From assembly GCA_029378245.1 (NCBI GenBank), contig JARKIF010000007.1, forward strand, positions 1,054,001 to 1,118,000: DNA of 64,000 nt, in the 5' to 3' direction. This DNA is from Roridomyces roridus (Eukaryota; Basidiomycota; Agaricomycetes; Agaricales; Mycenaceae). The translations under genes were made by a program, and so were the position numbers. This document shows positions 11,981-22,089 of this stretch, piece by piece; position 1 is the first letter of the stretch; every line of letters begins with the position of its first letter. The notes under the pieces are model-generated. The model was not told the DNA's origin, did not search any database, and saw only the letters and a program-made list of their open reading frames with translations.

Positions 11981-14034
11981 ATGACAAGCTCTCTATCTCT
12001 GGACCTCGCAGCGATTGGCGCTGCAGCATTATGCCTGGTTTACATGCGACGCGATACTCGACCTGTGCCTCCAGGCCCGCGTCCTCTTCCTTTAGTTGGG
12101 AATCTCCTTGACCTCCCCAAACATGAGCAATGGCTCGTTTATCAAGAATGGAGTCGTCGGTATGGTGAGTTTGACTTGCTCGGCTCATTCAACAGACTCC
12201 CAGACATGAATCCAGGCTCGGATGTCGTCCATATGAATGTCCTTGGCACAGATATTGTTGTCGTCAACTCTGCCCAGGCCGCGGCGGCTCTCCTCGGTCA
12301 GAAATCTGCCATTTATTCCGATAGGTTCGTTCTTTAACCATTGGTGAACCAGATTAACTTTAGACCAGGCCGCGAATGCCAATGCTGGGCGAACTGCAAG
12401 CAATATTGTTCAAGTGCTTGAATTTTTATCCTCAACTCACGATAGTGTCGGACTGGGATGGCACTTTGGATTCATGCCCCACGGGGACAATTGGCGCGCA
12501 CACAGAAAACTGTTTGCTCAAGAATCCGGCGCGTCAGCAATCCAGGGCTACAATGAACAGGAAACCAAGTGGATCAAGACATTTCTGAAAAATCTGAGGG
12601 ACGACCCGAAAGAATTCCTGATGCACATACAACAGTGGGCGAAGTAATAACTTGCATTGTTTTTTTTTTTGACAGTATCGTATAGCATGGCGAGTGGACT
12701 AGCGCTGGAAACTACCTTTGGCCTTCAGGTGCAACCTTCGGGACAGCCGGATCCGTTCATCGCTGCCACCAAGCAAGCCGTCGAAGCGTTGACGGAGACT
12801 GGATTGTTCGGTACTTACTTCGTGGATTTTCTGCCTGCCCGTGAGTCGACTCAAACTTCCCCGCAAGTCATACCAAATCTGTTTAAGTGAAATATATTCC
12901 GAGCTGGTTCCCGTATGCCACTTTCAGACGACAGGCTAAAGAATGGCGCAAGTCATCGGATATTGCGGCACATGTACCATATGAGCTTTTGAAGAAGAAT
13001 ATAGTATGTATGGTCAATTCAATGGAACCAAGACTGACTGCTATTCTGTCAGGCCACGAACGACTATGTGCCGTCTATTGGCTCCAAAATTCTCAGCGCC
13101 GGTGTGGAGGAAGAGGAAACCGTGGTCCGCCAGACAACTGCGGCAATGTTTGCAAATGGTTCTGCGGCGGCAAGTTCGTCCGAAGCGATACTATTCACAT
13201 TCTAAGAGGACATAGGTTGTATCGGCACTGTCGACATTCATCCTGGCCATGGTGCGTAGTTGGCTCAACTCCGTGTCACGGAACGCCCACATCCAAGCAG
13301 CGCCTCTACCCCGAAGTCCAAGCGAAAGCACAGAAGGAAATAGATCAAGTCGTTTCTGGCCGCCTCCCAGATACCTCCGATGAAGCGAATCTACCGTATA
13401 TTACGGCCATTGTACGCGAGGTGGGGCGCTGGCAACCGGTAGTCCCGCTTGGTAGGTCTTGCAGCACAAATTAAGAAATATTGACCGACGAATCGTAGCT
13501 TTCCCGCACATGCTCTCCGCCGACGACACATATGAAGGGTACCACCTCAAAGCTGGATCGATCGTCTTTCCCAACGCCTGGTACTTATGTGTTTCTGTGG
13601 CTTGATCTAATTTAATCCAATCATTTTTGCAGGGCGATTCTCCACGACCCAAACGTATACCCAGAACCCCACATCTTCCGACCCGAACGCTTCCTCACAA
13701 CCGACGGGACGCTCAATCCAGACGTGAAAGACCCTGATGCCGTGTGGGGATTCGGAAGACGCGCGTGTCCGGGTCGCAAGATGGGTCATTCAACGTTGTT
13801 TGGTGCGATAGCGGCTATGCTTGCGACGTTCGACGTGAAACCTGCGTTTGACGAGAATGGAAAGATTATCGTGCCCTCTGGTGAATATGGGGCTGGTATG
13901 TTGAGGTGAGTACATAGCACGGAAGGAAGGTGACGGTTTTGGATTGACTCTCGCGTTTCAGGTATCCAAAGGCGTTTGAGTGCAGGATAGAAACACGGTC
14001 AGTGGATGCAATGGCCTTGATTTCTGCGGATTGA
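11981..14034 (+). CDS. Cytochrome P450 monooxygenase
   Basis: Model of twelve exons: 11981-12174, 12216-12324, 12369-12395, 12446-12643, 12686-12840, 12888-13013, 13053-13169, 13216-13251, 13301-13451, 13499-13580, 13633-13915 and 13972-14034. An N-terminal membrane anchor precedes the hinge PPGPRPLPLVGNLLDLP. The C-helix reads WRAHRKLF, the K-helix has ExxR (REVGRW), the PERF motif reads RPERF, and the heme loop is FGRRACPGR with the Cys ligand. Length (about 500 residues) is normal for an ER P450. Substrate is unknown; the class is common in basidiomycete secondary metabolism and detoxification. Two introns are best read as GC-AG: 12396-12445 (donor GCAAGC) and 13170-13215 (donor GCAAGT); the second is needed to keep frame into VSALSTFILAM. 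The acceptor at 12685 is the in-frame choice. Confidence 0.9.
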
Positions 14035-14126
14035 GAATTTAAATATACTCTGCTTAATTGAACTTGGAGGCAAACGAGATGAATCAGAACTAGTCTGCCG
14101 AGGACGGATCAGTGATTGCTGCACCG

Positions 14127-14253
14127 AGATGATGATTCGGCTCCTGAACGTGCACGTGTTTGGAAGAACAAGAACAAGGCCAGTCGGGGGAATCATAATC
14201 GGAAGAGGGGACACGATAAGAGGGGAAAGCTGGAGGTCCTTCGTAACCTAGAT
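14127..14253 (+). pseudogene. Duplicated 3' tail of the Cue3/ASCC2 gene
   Basis: This stretch matches the last codons of the Cue3-like gene at 21640-21747, including the NKASRGNHNRKRGHDKR block and the sequence after its stop. The rest of that gene is absent here. It has been carried along with proline-rich copy 1, so it marks the edge of the duplicated segment. It has no start or promoter and is taken as a dead fragment. Confidence 0.8.
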
Positions 14254-14534
14254 CCGGTGATCGTGATTGCCGCAATTCAAACTCCGCCAACAAGTCCTCC
14301 AGCTCTCCTAGATGGTCATTATGTACTGGAGCCTACTGGAGCTCATGAACTTCTATGGAGAAAGAGCCAAGCGCATTATAGTATCTACTAGTACATGAAA
14401 TGAAATAAGATTCAGAGCGTTGGCGCACAGAGTGTCCACGCGGGTATAACACTGGGAGGTGAAAAAGACTTGGGACCACGTCCTCTTTACTCCCTGCCTT
14501 TCGTCGTCGTCTCAGCAGCAAAAGTCCCCGATAT

Positions 14535-15930
14535 TCATCTCTCCCTCAGCTCACCAAACAGCCGCCGGATTCGACGCTGTACCTCTTCTATTTTTTCTCT
14601 TCTCATTCTCTCCGTCATTGATCTTGACGCGGGTGCAGCGACAGTCTGAGAGACACGCTGTTGGATGTGTTGCAGGCGCTCCTCGTGCCCTGCCAGGTCC
14701 TCGGCTCCATCTCGTCTATTTCTGGTCGAGGTGCTTAGAATGCCCAAAAGTTTGATGCCCATTTCATGCCGCGTAGAGAAAGCCGGTGCAGGGGGAGGTG
14801 CTGTCACGGGCTGGGGAGCGTCTGGCGCTGTCGGTGTCGGCGATGATGAAGTACCTGGCGCAGGGGGAGGTGCTGGCTGAGGGTACGAAGCGTCCGGCGC
14901 TGTTGGTGGAGGTGGCGGTGGCGGAGGGGGCAAGAGCGAGTCGATGAAGGGCACTGAACATGGGAGTAAAGCCTTGAGGACAATCGCAACACTTTTGGAT
15001 GTCGGTTGGTTTCCGCCTCGTTGAAGTGGAGGGGCAGGTGGGTGCACTACGACATTGGCATAAAGCACTAACCGAGGCTCGGCGATGGGTGCAGAGCAGA
15101 TAAACAAGAAGAATACGCCTTTGAAGATGCTCATGACTCCGGGAAGAACATGCTTTCGTTTGCGCGTCGCTGGCGGGGGATCCGGAACGTTGGGCTTTGG
15201 CGGGGCCTTGCTGTCATGCTCGGATGCAATAAGGTAAAGGAGGCAGAATAGGGCAACGCCGGCCATGATCACGGGGAGTGAGACGATGAAACAGACGGTG
15301 CCACGAATGATTTCGACAATGATTGGGCGAGGCACCGGTTTAGGAGGCCTGACACCAGGCGGTTCTATTGGAGGGTCCGGTTCCTACTAGGGCATGAGGG
15401 ACTTTGGTTGCGACTGGAATTGGGAAACTTACGATAGGCTGTTTGATAATGGGGGCGACCTTGAGGGTTTGAGTAGGAGCGACTTCGAGACCGTCCGTGT
15501 CGGGTTTCTGAACCTTGTCATCTCCATCGTCGTCGTATTCCACATCAGATTCGTCGACTTGAGGAGGCTTGGGCGACCGAGTCCAAATAATGACGCACAC
15601 CAACAGCGACAAGATGGCCAAAGCACCAACTAGGATGATAGCAAGCAGCGGGCTTGGGGTACTGGCATCTTTCACAAACAACGAGCTTTGGGGAGTCGGG
15701 ACCTGGACCACGATGGTTCTGCTGGGTGGGCCCGAGGCTGTTGGACGAGTGGGAGGAGGAGGAGGCGGTGGTGGCGGTTGGAAGATCGTCGGAAGGTCGA
15801 CCACGGGTGGTGTGTCGAACTGGACCTGGGCGGGCTCGGAGAACAGCTGGGTGATGCTGTAGGACATGCCGAGGATGGCGACAATATAGCGAACAGGCTT
15901 GAAAGACGAGAGGATGCGGGTAACAGACAT
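14535..15930 (-). CDS. Proline-rich four-TM protein, copy 1 (uncharacterised family)
   Basis: Two exons, 15433-15930 and 14535-15383, with a GTAAGT...TAG intron. In order: a short N-terminal hydrophobic segment (residues about 10-30); a poly-proline run ending in TRP; a strong TM (LLAIILVGALAILSLLVCVI); an acidic linker; two further TMs (around GTVCFIVSLPVIMAGVALF and MSIFKGVFFLFICSAPI); a second long Pro/Ala-rich region; and a charged C-terminal helix (REKIEEVQRRIRRLFGEL). No known domain was recognised. Compared with the two paralogues it lacks about 31 residues in the C-terminal helical repeat. Its divergent neighbour is a cyclase gene, not a WW-like gene. Confidence 0.75.
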
Positions 15931-16061
15931 GGTGGTTGATGGTAAAGAAATGAAAGAGTGGCTGACAGTTTCACATCCGAGCAAAAGCGATCGTGCCGGC
16001 AGCGTTGGCTGTCTGAAACGGCACACCGGGCCGCCGCGTCTTGAAGTTGACCCAAACCACC

Positions 16062-16748
16062 ATGTCGGAAATAATTGACCTCTCCCATACCTTGGAGCCA
16101 GGGATGCAAGTCTACCCAGGGGACCCAACCTTCAGCTGCTCTCCCGCCGCGTCCATCGCCAAAGATGGCTACGCAGTCTGCTCCCTCTCCCTTGGCTCGC
16201 ACACCGGCACTCATGTCGACGCCCCAGCCCATTTCTTCGCGAACGGACAAACGATATCGGAAATCCCTCTTTCCACCTTCATGGGTCGTGCCGTAGTCGT
16301 CGACCTCACGCGAAAATCAGCGCGTCAAGTGATATCGTGGGATGACCTGGCACTGTACGCGCCTCGGATGGTCCCAGGTGCGATCTTGCTCCTCCACACG
16401 GGCTGGTCACGGTACTGGGGCACAGATGAGTACCTCGAGCATCCCTTCCTTGAACGCGCTGCCACGGAGAACATCATCGCCACGGGCATTCGCGTTGTCG
16501 GCGTCGATACCCTCAGTCCAGACGAAACTCGTGTCGACGGGAAAGGGAGTTTCGGTGCGCACGAGGTTATCCTCGGGGCGGGAGGCATTATTGCAGAGAA
16601 CCTCACCAACTTGCACGCCATCGCAGCTGATCCCGAATATTTCGTGCACCTCGTCCCGCTGAAAATTGACGCTTGCGACGCCTCTCCTGTCCGCGCATAC
16701 GGCTTGAAAAATATATATAAGGAGCATACGAGTACCATTATGAGCTAA
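16062..16748 (+). CDS. Cyclase-family hydrolase (kynurenine formamidase-like)
   Basis: This intronless gene of 228 codons starts MSEIIDLSH at 16062. It carries the signature SHTGTHVDAPAHF (HxGTHxD), where the His and Asp residues bind metal, then LLLHTGWS and VVGVDTLSPDE, and a C-terminal segment with HLVPLKID. These match the cyclase family that includes bacterial-type KynB formamidases, which hydrolyse N-formylkynurenine or related amides. The start lies 131 bp from the divergent proline-rich copy 1. The lack of introns among intron-rich neighbours allows ancient acquisition from bacteria, but composition gives no clear sign. The exact substrate cannot be told. Confidence 0.85.
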   Translation: MSEIIDLSHTLEPGMQVYPGDPTFSCSPAASIAKDGYAVCSLSLGSHTGTHVDAPAHFFANGQTISEIPLSTFMGRAVVVDLTRKSARQVISWDDLALYAPRMVPGAILLLHTGWSRYWGTDEYLEHPFLERAATENIIATGIRVVGVDTLSPDETRVDGKGSFGAHEVILGAGGIIAENLTNLHAIAADPEYFVHLVPLKIDACDASPVRAYGLKNIYKEHTSTIMS

Positions 16749-16760
16749 GATATGTATTTT

Positions 16761-19395
16761 CTAGTGTCTATCGTCCACTGGCACGCGCATCGCATCAGCC
16801 ACATTCAGCTGGAATGCCTCCCCGCCCAGCAAATCGTAAATCCCCCCTTTCAAAAACTGCTCTTGCGCCCGCGGACGCAAGTGCGTTATAAACAGTCGGA
16901 CATGCCGACTCTGTAAACCATGTTTATATGAGAGATTCATATGCTGGCGAAAACACATACCTTGTATTCCTCACAAAGTTCGTGGAACATCTCCACCGCT
17001 CTGAAAAAAAAAGTTGAGCGCTGCCTCGCGAATGTGATGAACGAGACCTACGAGGCATCGCACGTGTCGACGTCTGCCATATGAAAGACGAGCGTAGTGG
17101 CCTGCTGACGCCGCGGTTCCTCTGAAGGATGTGTCTTGTGTATCCCGTACAACTCAAGCCGCCTCAGACGCTCTTTGAGCTGCGCCGTGTTCGCTATCAG
17201 AGCATTAGTTTTGCCCAGAGCGAAAAATAATAATATATACCGAAATCCAGATTTTCACGAATTCGGATGATAAGAGCGCCTGGAACAGCTTCCTCTTCTG
17301 CCTCCGGGTTCTCGTTAATCGGCTTCCATCGGTCCGTGCCAGGGATTCGTCCCTAGAACCCACAGCTTAGTCAAAGGATTGGTTACAATATTGAGCACGT
17401 ACTAGTATAGTCATCCGCGTCTTGGACGAGCGGTGGACCACGAGCAGAAGCGAGGCAATCATGCTGAGCATGATACCGACCTCGATGTTCCAGACGATGG
17501 AAAAGAAAAAGGTCAAGCACATGAGGCTCAGCTCAACCCAAGCGCTCATTCTGTAGGTTCCAATCAACGGATGAGATGCAGAGAAAGGGAGACACGAACT
17601 TCCAGTAATACCCAACATCATGGGGCACTTCACGAAGCAGCGAGAACACGACCAAGCAGATACTAATTGAAAGTGAGAGGGTGAATCCGGTTGAAAGATA
17701 CAGGGACGGACATGGCTGATAGGACGCATTTGGGGAGGAAGTAGAGCCAGGGCAGGAGGAAAAATGTTGCCAGGAGAACGACTACCGAGCACACGATCGA
17801 CGCCATCTGGGTACGTCCACCCACGTCTCCGTTGATTCGCGATCTGGGCAACTCATGAGAAAAGACCAAGTGGATAGTTGACGGTTGGAAGACCTTGTGA
17901 TCGACCCAAACGCAGGGAGCGTACCGGGGACAAACGAAGCGGCCAGATTGGAAGCACCAAGGGCGACCAACTCGCGATTAGGGCTGACCGAGTATCCAAA
18001 CCGCGAAGCGTTCTGTTTAGCTGCAACAATGCTATCCAGAAACCCGACAACGCAAATCAACCTATCGAGTGGTCAGATGGAGCATCAACGGAATGGAAGA
18101 AACGAACATGGATGTCGACGTAGTGCGCCGGAGGAATTTGAGATTGGCAGCCCGGATTGGGAATTGCACAAATGCGCCCATCGACTTGATTGGCACAGAG
18201 CCCAGAATCTCGACGCCTTCCTCATCCCAGCGGAATTGTTCGCATAAAACTAGGCGGTTGGTTAAACGCGATGTTCAGAATCACAAAGAGAGATCTCACT
18301 GGTAGACAAAATAACCACGACCAACACTTCAGGTACCCGGTATATCCACCAGTATCTTTGAAACTTGCTTTTGAACGCACGGAGACCGATCAGGACGCCG
18401 AGCGCCGAGAAACTGACGATGGTTGTCCTTATGTTGGCGTGCGTGAATGCATACTCCAAGAGAAAGAGCACTTTATCCCAGGTTGACTCGGGATGCACTT
18501 GGTGCAATATCGCGCTGAGCCCCAACATTGGCACGAGTTGCTCGGTCAGAATGACCACCGCAATGGCGCTGATGAAGCCCCGAAGGAGGGCGCGACTCAA
18601 AACGACATCGATGAAACCCAGGCGGAACACGCCGAGAAGGAATGAAAACAGGCCGACCTGGTGGAAGATAAGATGACAAGGATTATTTAAAATCAACTGA
18701 AACCCGACCTGCATAGTGATAATGGTGCATACTGCAACAGCAACCATTGCCCCTTCCTCTCCGTGCGGATCTGGGTGGTCAAGGAGGATTTCTGTGACGG
18801 CCTGTCCGACCAACAGACTGAGCGCTGCTTCGGGCGCCACATTCAATTGGCGGCAAGTGCCTAAAAAGGCATATACGAGTCCGGGAAACGAGGCGGAGAA
18901 CTGCGGCGCATAAGCTTAGTGTTTGCGATCGAAAGGGCACGTACCAGGCCGGAGAGCGGACTCATATTTGCTAGCGAGGTCGCGTATGAAACTGACTGTG
19001 GAATCAACATTGAGGCCACCGTCAACCCCGCCAGGATGTCGCCACCAAGACTGGTACCATGAGCATGTATAACGCTGTACTGAATGTGGCAGACGCACAA
19101 CGAAGGGGAGTAGTTGGGTATCCACGCCGTTCCCGGAACATAGTACTTAATGCGCTTGCTGTATTTCCCTCCTCTCGTTTTGTGGAACGAGGCTGTCGTG
19201 TCCAACGTGTAAGTGGGTGGCTCAGTCCCGACATACGCGCTGCACACCTTGGTCAGAGTCCTGAACGGCACCATAGTCTCTTCCGCGCTCGACGTCAATG
19301 AGGCTGGCTTCGCCGACGACGCCGTCGATTTCCATGAGGGACGCCGCAGAGGAGGAAGAAGATGGGTCTAGTGGCCTCGTCAACCTTTGAGCCAT
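16761..19395 (-). CDS. SulP-family anion (sulfate) transporter with STAS domain
   Basis: Many exons. The N-terminal part (MAQRLTRPLD at 19395) leads to YYVPGTAWIPNYSPSL and then GDILAGLTVASMLIPQSVSY, the classic first SulP membrane block. Next come NVAPEAALSLLVGQAV, LSRALLRGFISAIAVVILTE, a segment with ELVALGASNLAASF and GRTQMASIVCSVVVLLATFF. The cytosolic C-terminus has the STAS fold (ENLDFANTAQLKERLRRL, LVFHMADVDTCDASAV). SulP proteins move sulfate or other anions across the plasma or vacuolar membrane. The start is 115 bp from the divergent Cue3 gene. An in-frame ATG at 19338 is an alternative start. Family is sure; anion is inferred. Confidence 0.88.
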
Positions 19396-19510
19396 GAGTA
19401 AACAAGTGGGGTGAGCCTGGTAAAAGGCGATTCCGAAGGAAGCGAAACGCGCCGGACTCGGAGCGGAGTTGATCAGGACTTGATTTCGGACTTGTCGTCC
19501 GACGCCGCCC

Positions 19511-21747
19511 ATGTCACTTCCTGCTTACCCTTCGACTGCAGTACGCAAGTCCTTCACGCCATCGCAGCTCGCGGCGACCAGGAAATCCATCGCATCTGCC
19601 CTTTTGACCACTGCCGCTTTGCCGGCCACGAAACGCGACACCCCGGCCACCCGCAACTTCATCTCAACCTATGCAAAAGACACCGCACGGGCCACCCTCG
19701 AAGCCCTGATATGGGAGACTCCCATCCCGAGAGAGGACAGGCTGATTCGGAAACGGGCCTTGGTGCTGGCTGAGAAGCTGGCTCCGAGCCTCGATCTCCA
19801 GACATTGGTCGATTTGGCCATAATCTATGCGCGTACAAATGGCACTCAAGTGCGCGCCATTCTTGCGGCTGGACTCGAATCCAACCCGCCAGAGGTTCAA
19901 GCAGAACTGCTACCAGCGTTTATCGCTCTTCTCGGCTCATCCCAGGGCCTCTACGCGCTCCGAAAAACGGGCTATTGCATTTCATCCGTCCTACGTGTGT
20001 GCCCGAAAAACGTGCTCCGTGTCTTCACGCACTCCAAGGAGTTTGTTTTATCTCTTGCAAAAGCATACGACGCGGGCTTGTCCACATTGGCCCATTCGTA
20101 TGGCGGTCTATCACTTTCCGAGTCTAGAGAATCCGACGAGGTGAGATCAAGATTCTCGGCTCAATGCGCCAGGCTGATTTCTCTCAGTGGGAACGCATTT
20201 GGGTGGAGACCAAGGTATCGCTGGTCGACTCATTCCACATCATCGTCCGCGCTCTCCTGGAAGATATGGCGTCTTCCAGCGGCGCCGCCCTCGCCGCAGA
20301 GGCTGACCGTACTTTTGACATCATCTTCTCGCTGCTTGCGCTTCCCTCCCAGTCCAATTCGAGTGGCGAGACACCTTTCCTTGATCGCTCGTTGCTGGCC
20401 GACTACCAGCAGACCTACGATCTGTCCCACACCCTCGCGTCCTCGCTGCGGAAAGTTCGGGAGGAAGATGCGAGGCTCGAATTGTTGGAATCGCAGCTGC
20501 AGTCCCTCAGCTCTGGCCAGAAGGACCCCGGGGCGCTCAAGATTATCTTGAAGTCGTCGGGCATACCGCCTGGTATTGACTATCTCGGAAAGGGCAGACA
20601 GGCAGATCCCAAAGGAAAGGGCAAGGAAGCCCCCGTCGAAGACCCCGAACTCGACCTCAAAGTCACGCAGGTCCTGGATATCCTTCCCGACCACGCACCA
20701 GAATACATCCGTGCCCTTCTTTCGCACCCTTCGTATTCAAATCCGGAACAAGTGGTCGCTGCATTGCTCGAGGGCACGGCTCCTTCGGTCGAGGAATTAC
20801 AACCTCCAGAGCAGGATGACCTTGCGAGTTACGTGAGACGGAATGTACACGATGACGACGACATGGATTTGGGACGGGTTAGGTTCGGCAAAAAGAACGA
20901 GTTGGTATCATTTTTTCGCGTTGTTATCAAATTCTCAGTATCTTTTCAGGGATGAATCGTCTTTCTTGCGCGATCGCACTTACATCGAGCAGATGAAGGC
21001 CGAAATCCTGCGCATTGCGGAAGAAATTTCTGACGATGAGGAGGAAGAGGCGGAAGAGCAAGTTGGAAAGAAGAAAGCGCCACCCGAGGACGGCGATCTG
21101 GACACGGATGGCGAGGCCATCCGACTCAAGATCGCCGGAGATGGGGAGGAGAGCGGGGGCGAAGACGGGGACCCGGAAGAGGAGTCAATTACTGCGCAAA
21201 CCATCTGCGAGCTGGCGTACCTCCGCGATCCCAAGCTCTTTGATCGCGATGCGCAGACTCGGAGGGGGAAAGCCAGGGCAGACCTCAAGGCTCAGACTGG
21301 TGAGTCTTATCTCTATTTCCCACGTCTGAACTTGTTGTATTCACACTCCAATTAGGGTGGACCGACGAGCAACTCGAGGGTTGGAGGATTATGCTGGAAA
21401 GAGATGTGATTTTCTTCTTCTCCTTTATATGATTTAGGCGCATGCTAACATCCCTCCAGCCTCGGAAAGACAAGATACTACAGAAGCACGAGTTCTCTGG
21501 GCGGCAGGACCCGATCATTCCACAAGGCGAGGCTGGATCATCCCGGGGAGGTTCACAGCGCGGTGGCTCCCGCGGAAGAGGTGCTCGCGGCAGGGGTGGG
21601 GGTGGAGGCCGGGGTGGAGCTGGAGGGGGAGGTGAGGATTCCGCTCGTGAACGTGCTTGGAAGGACAAGAACAAGGCCAGTCGTGGGAATCATAATCGGA
21701 AGAGGGGACACGATAAGAAGATGGCCAGAGCTGGAGGTCCTTCGTAG
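19511..21747 (+). CDS. cue3: CUE-domain protein Cue3/ASCC2, RQT ribosome-quality-control complex
   Basis: Five exons; introns at 20141-20187, 20901-20949, about 21301-21355 and before the final exon. The N-terminal helical region (ALIWETPIPREDRLIRKRAL) matches ASCC2. The CUE domain lies near 20655-20780 (VTQVLDILPDHAPEYIRALL ... NPEQVVAALLEG), a ubiquitin-binding fold. An acidic stretch follows, then RKDKILQKHEFSGRQDPI, an RG-rich block and the family end NHNRKRGHDKK. Yeast Cue3 helps split collided ribosomes with Slh1 and Rqt4. The intron at 20901 is chosen because it joins KNE to DESSFLRD in frame. The extreme 3' end has been copied to 14127-14253. Confidence 0.9.
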
Positions 21748-22089
21748 ATCCAGTGACCGTGATTGCCGCAATTCAAACTCCGTCTAACAACGAGTCTTCT
21801 CTTTGACGGTCCGGGTCGACCTCATATTCGAGTGCTCTCCTTCTCTCCTTGAGGTCCGGGTCAAAAACCTCGTGTATTCGAGCTTCTGTGAACTTTTGGG
21901 GATCTGCATGCATTGTACTGTACATATCTACTAGTACAAGAGATGAAATAAGAGATGAAATAAGATTCAGAGCATCGGTGCACAGAGTGTCCGCGCGGGT
22001 ATAACACTGGGAGATGAAAAAGATTTGGGACCACTTCCTCTTTACTCCCTGCCTTTCGTCGTCGTCTCAACAGCAAAAGTCCCAAATAT
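21748..22089. other. Gap between Cue3 and proline-rich copy 2
   Basis: A 342-base 3'-3' intergenic region of two convergent genes. It contains a local direct repeat (AGATGAAATAAG twice, about 21940-21965) and part of the duplicated block. No gene was seen. Confidence 0.6.

Larger units (their letters stand above)
14127..15986. repeat. Segmental duplication, copy 1
   Basis: This segment aligns in order with about 21640-23637: Cue3 tail, intergenic spacer (ATTGCCGCAATTCAAACTCC and GAAATAAGATTCAGAGC), the proline-rich gene and its 5' flank up to CAGTTTCACATCC. The 5' flank diverges just beyond 15986. Because the other copy holds the full Cue3 gene, this one looks derived. No terminal repeats or target-site duplication were seen. 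Confidence 0.8.

Noticed and set aside
13160..13260. Apparent frameshift in the P450 before the helix with VSALSTFILAM
   Set aside because: With GT-AG splicing the frame breaks, but a GC-AG intron with a consensus GCAAGT donor (13170-13215) restores it exactly, so the gene is not called broken.
14535..16000. Transposon origin of the proline-rich family
   Set aside because: The three copies have no terminal inverted or long repeats, no transposase or reverse transcriptase, and keep an intron, so retroposition and DNA-transposon models are not supported.
16041..16061. Longer cyclase reading frame starting upstream
   Set aside because: The upstream start is TTG; the first ATG at 16062 begins the conserved IIDLSH block.
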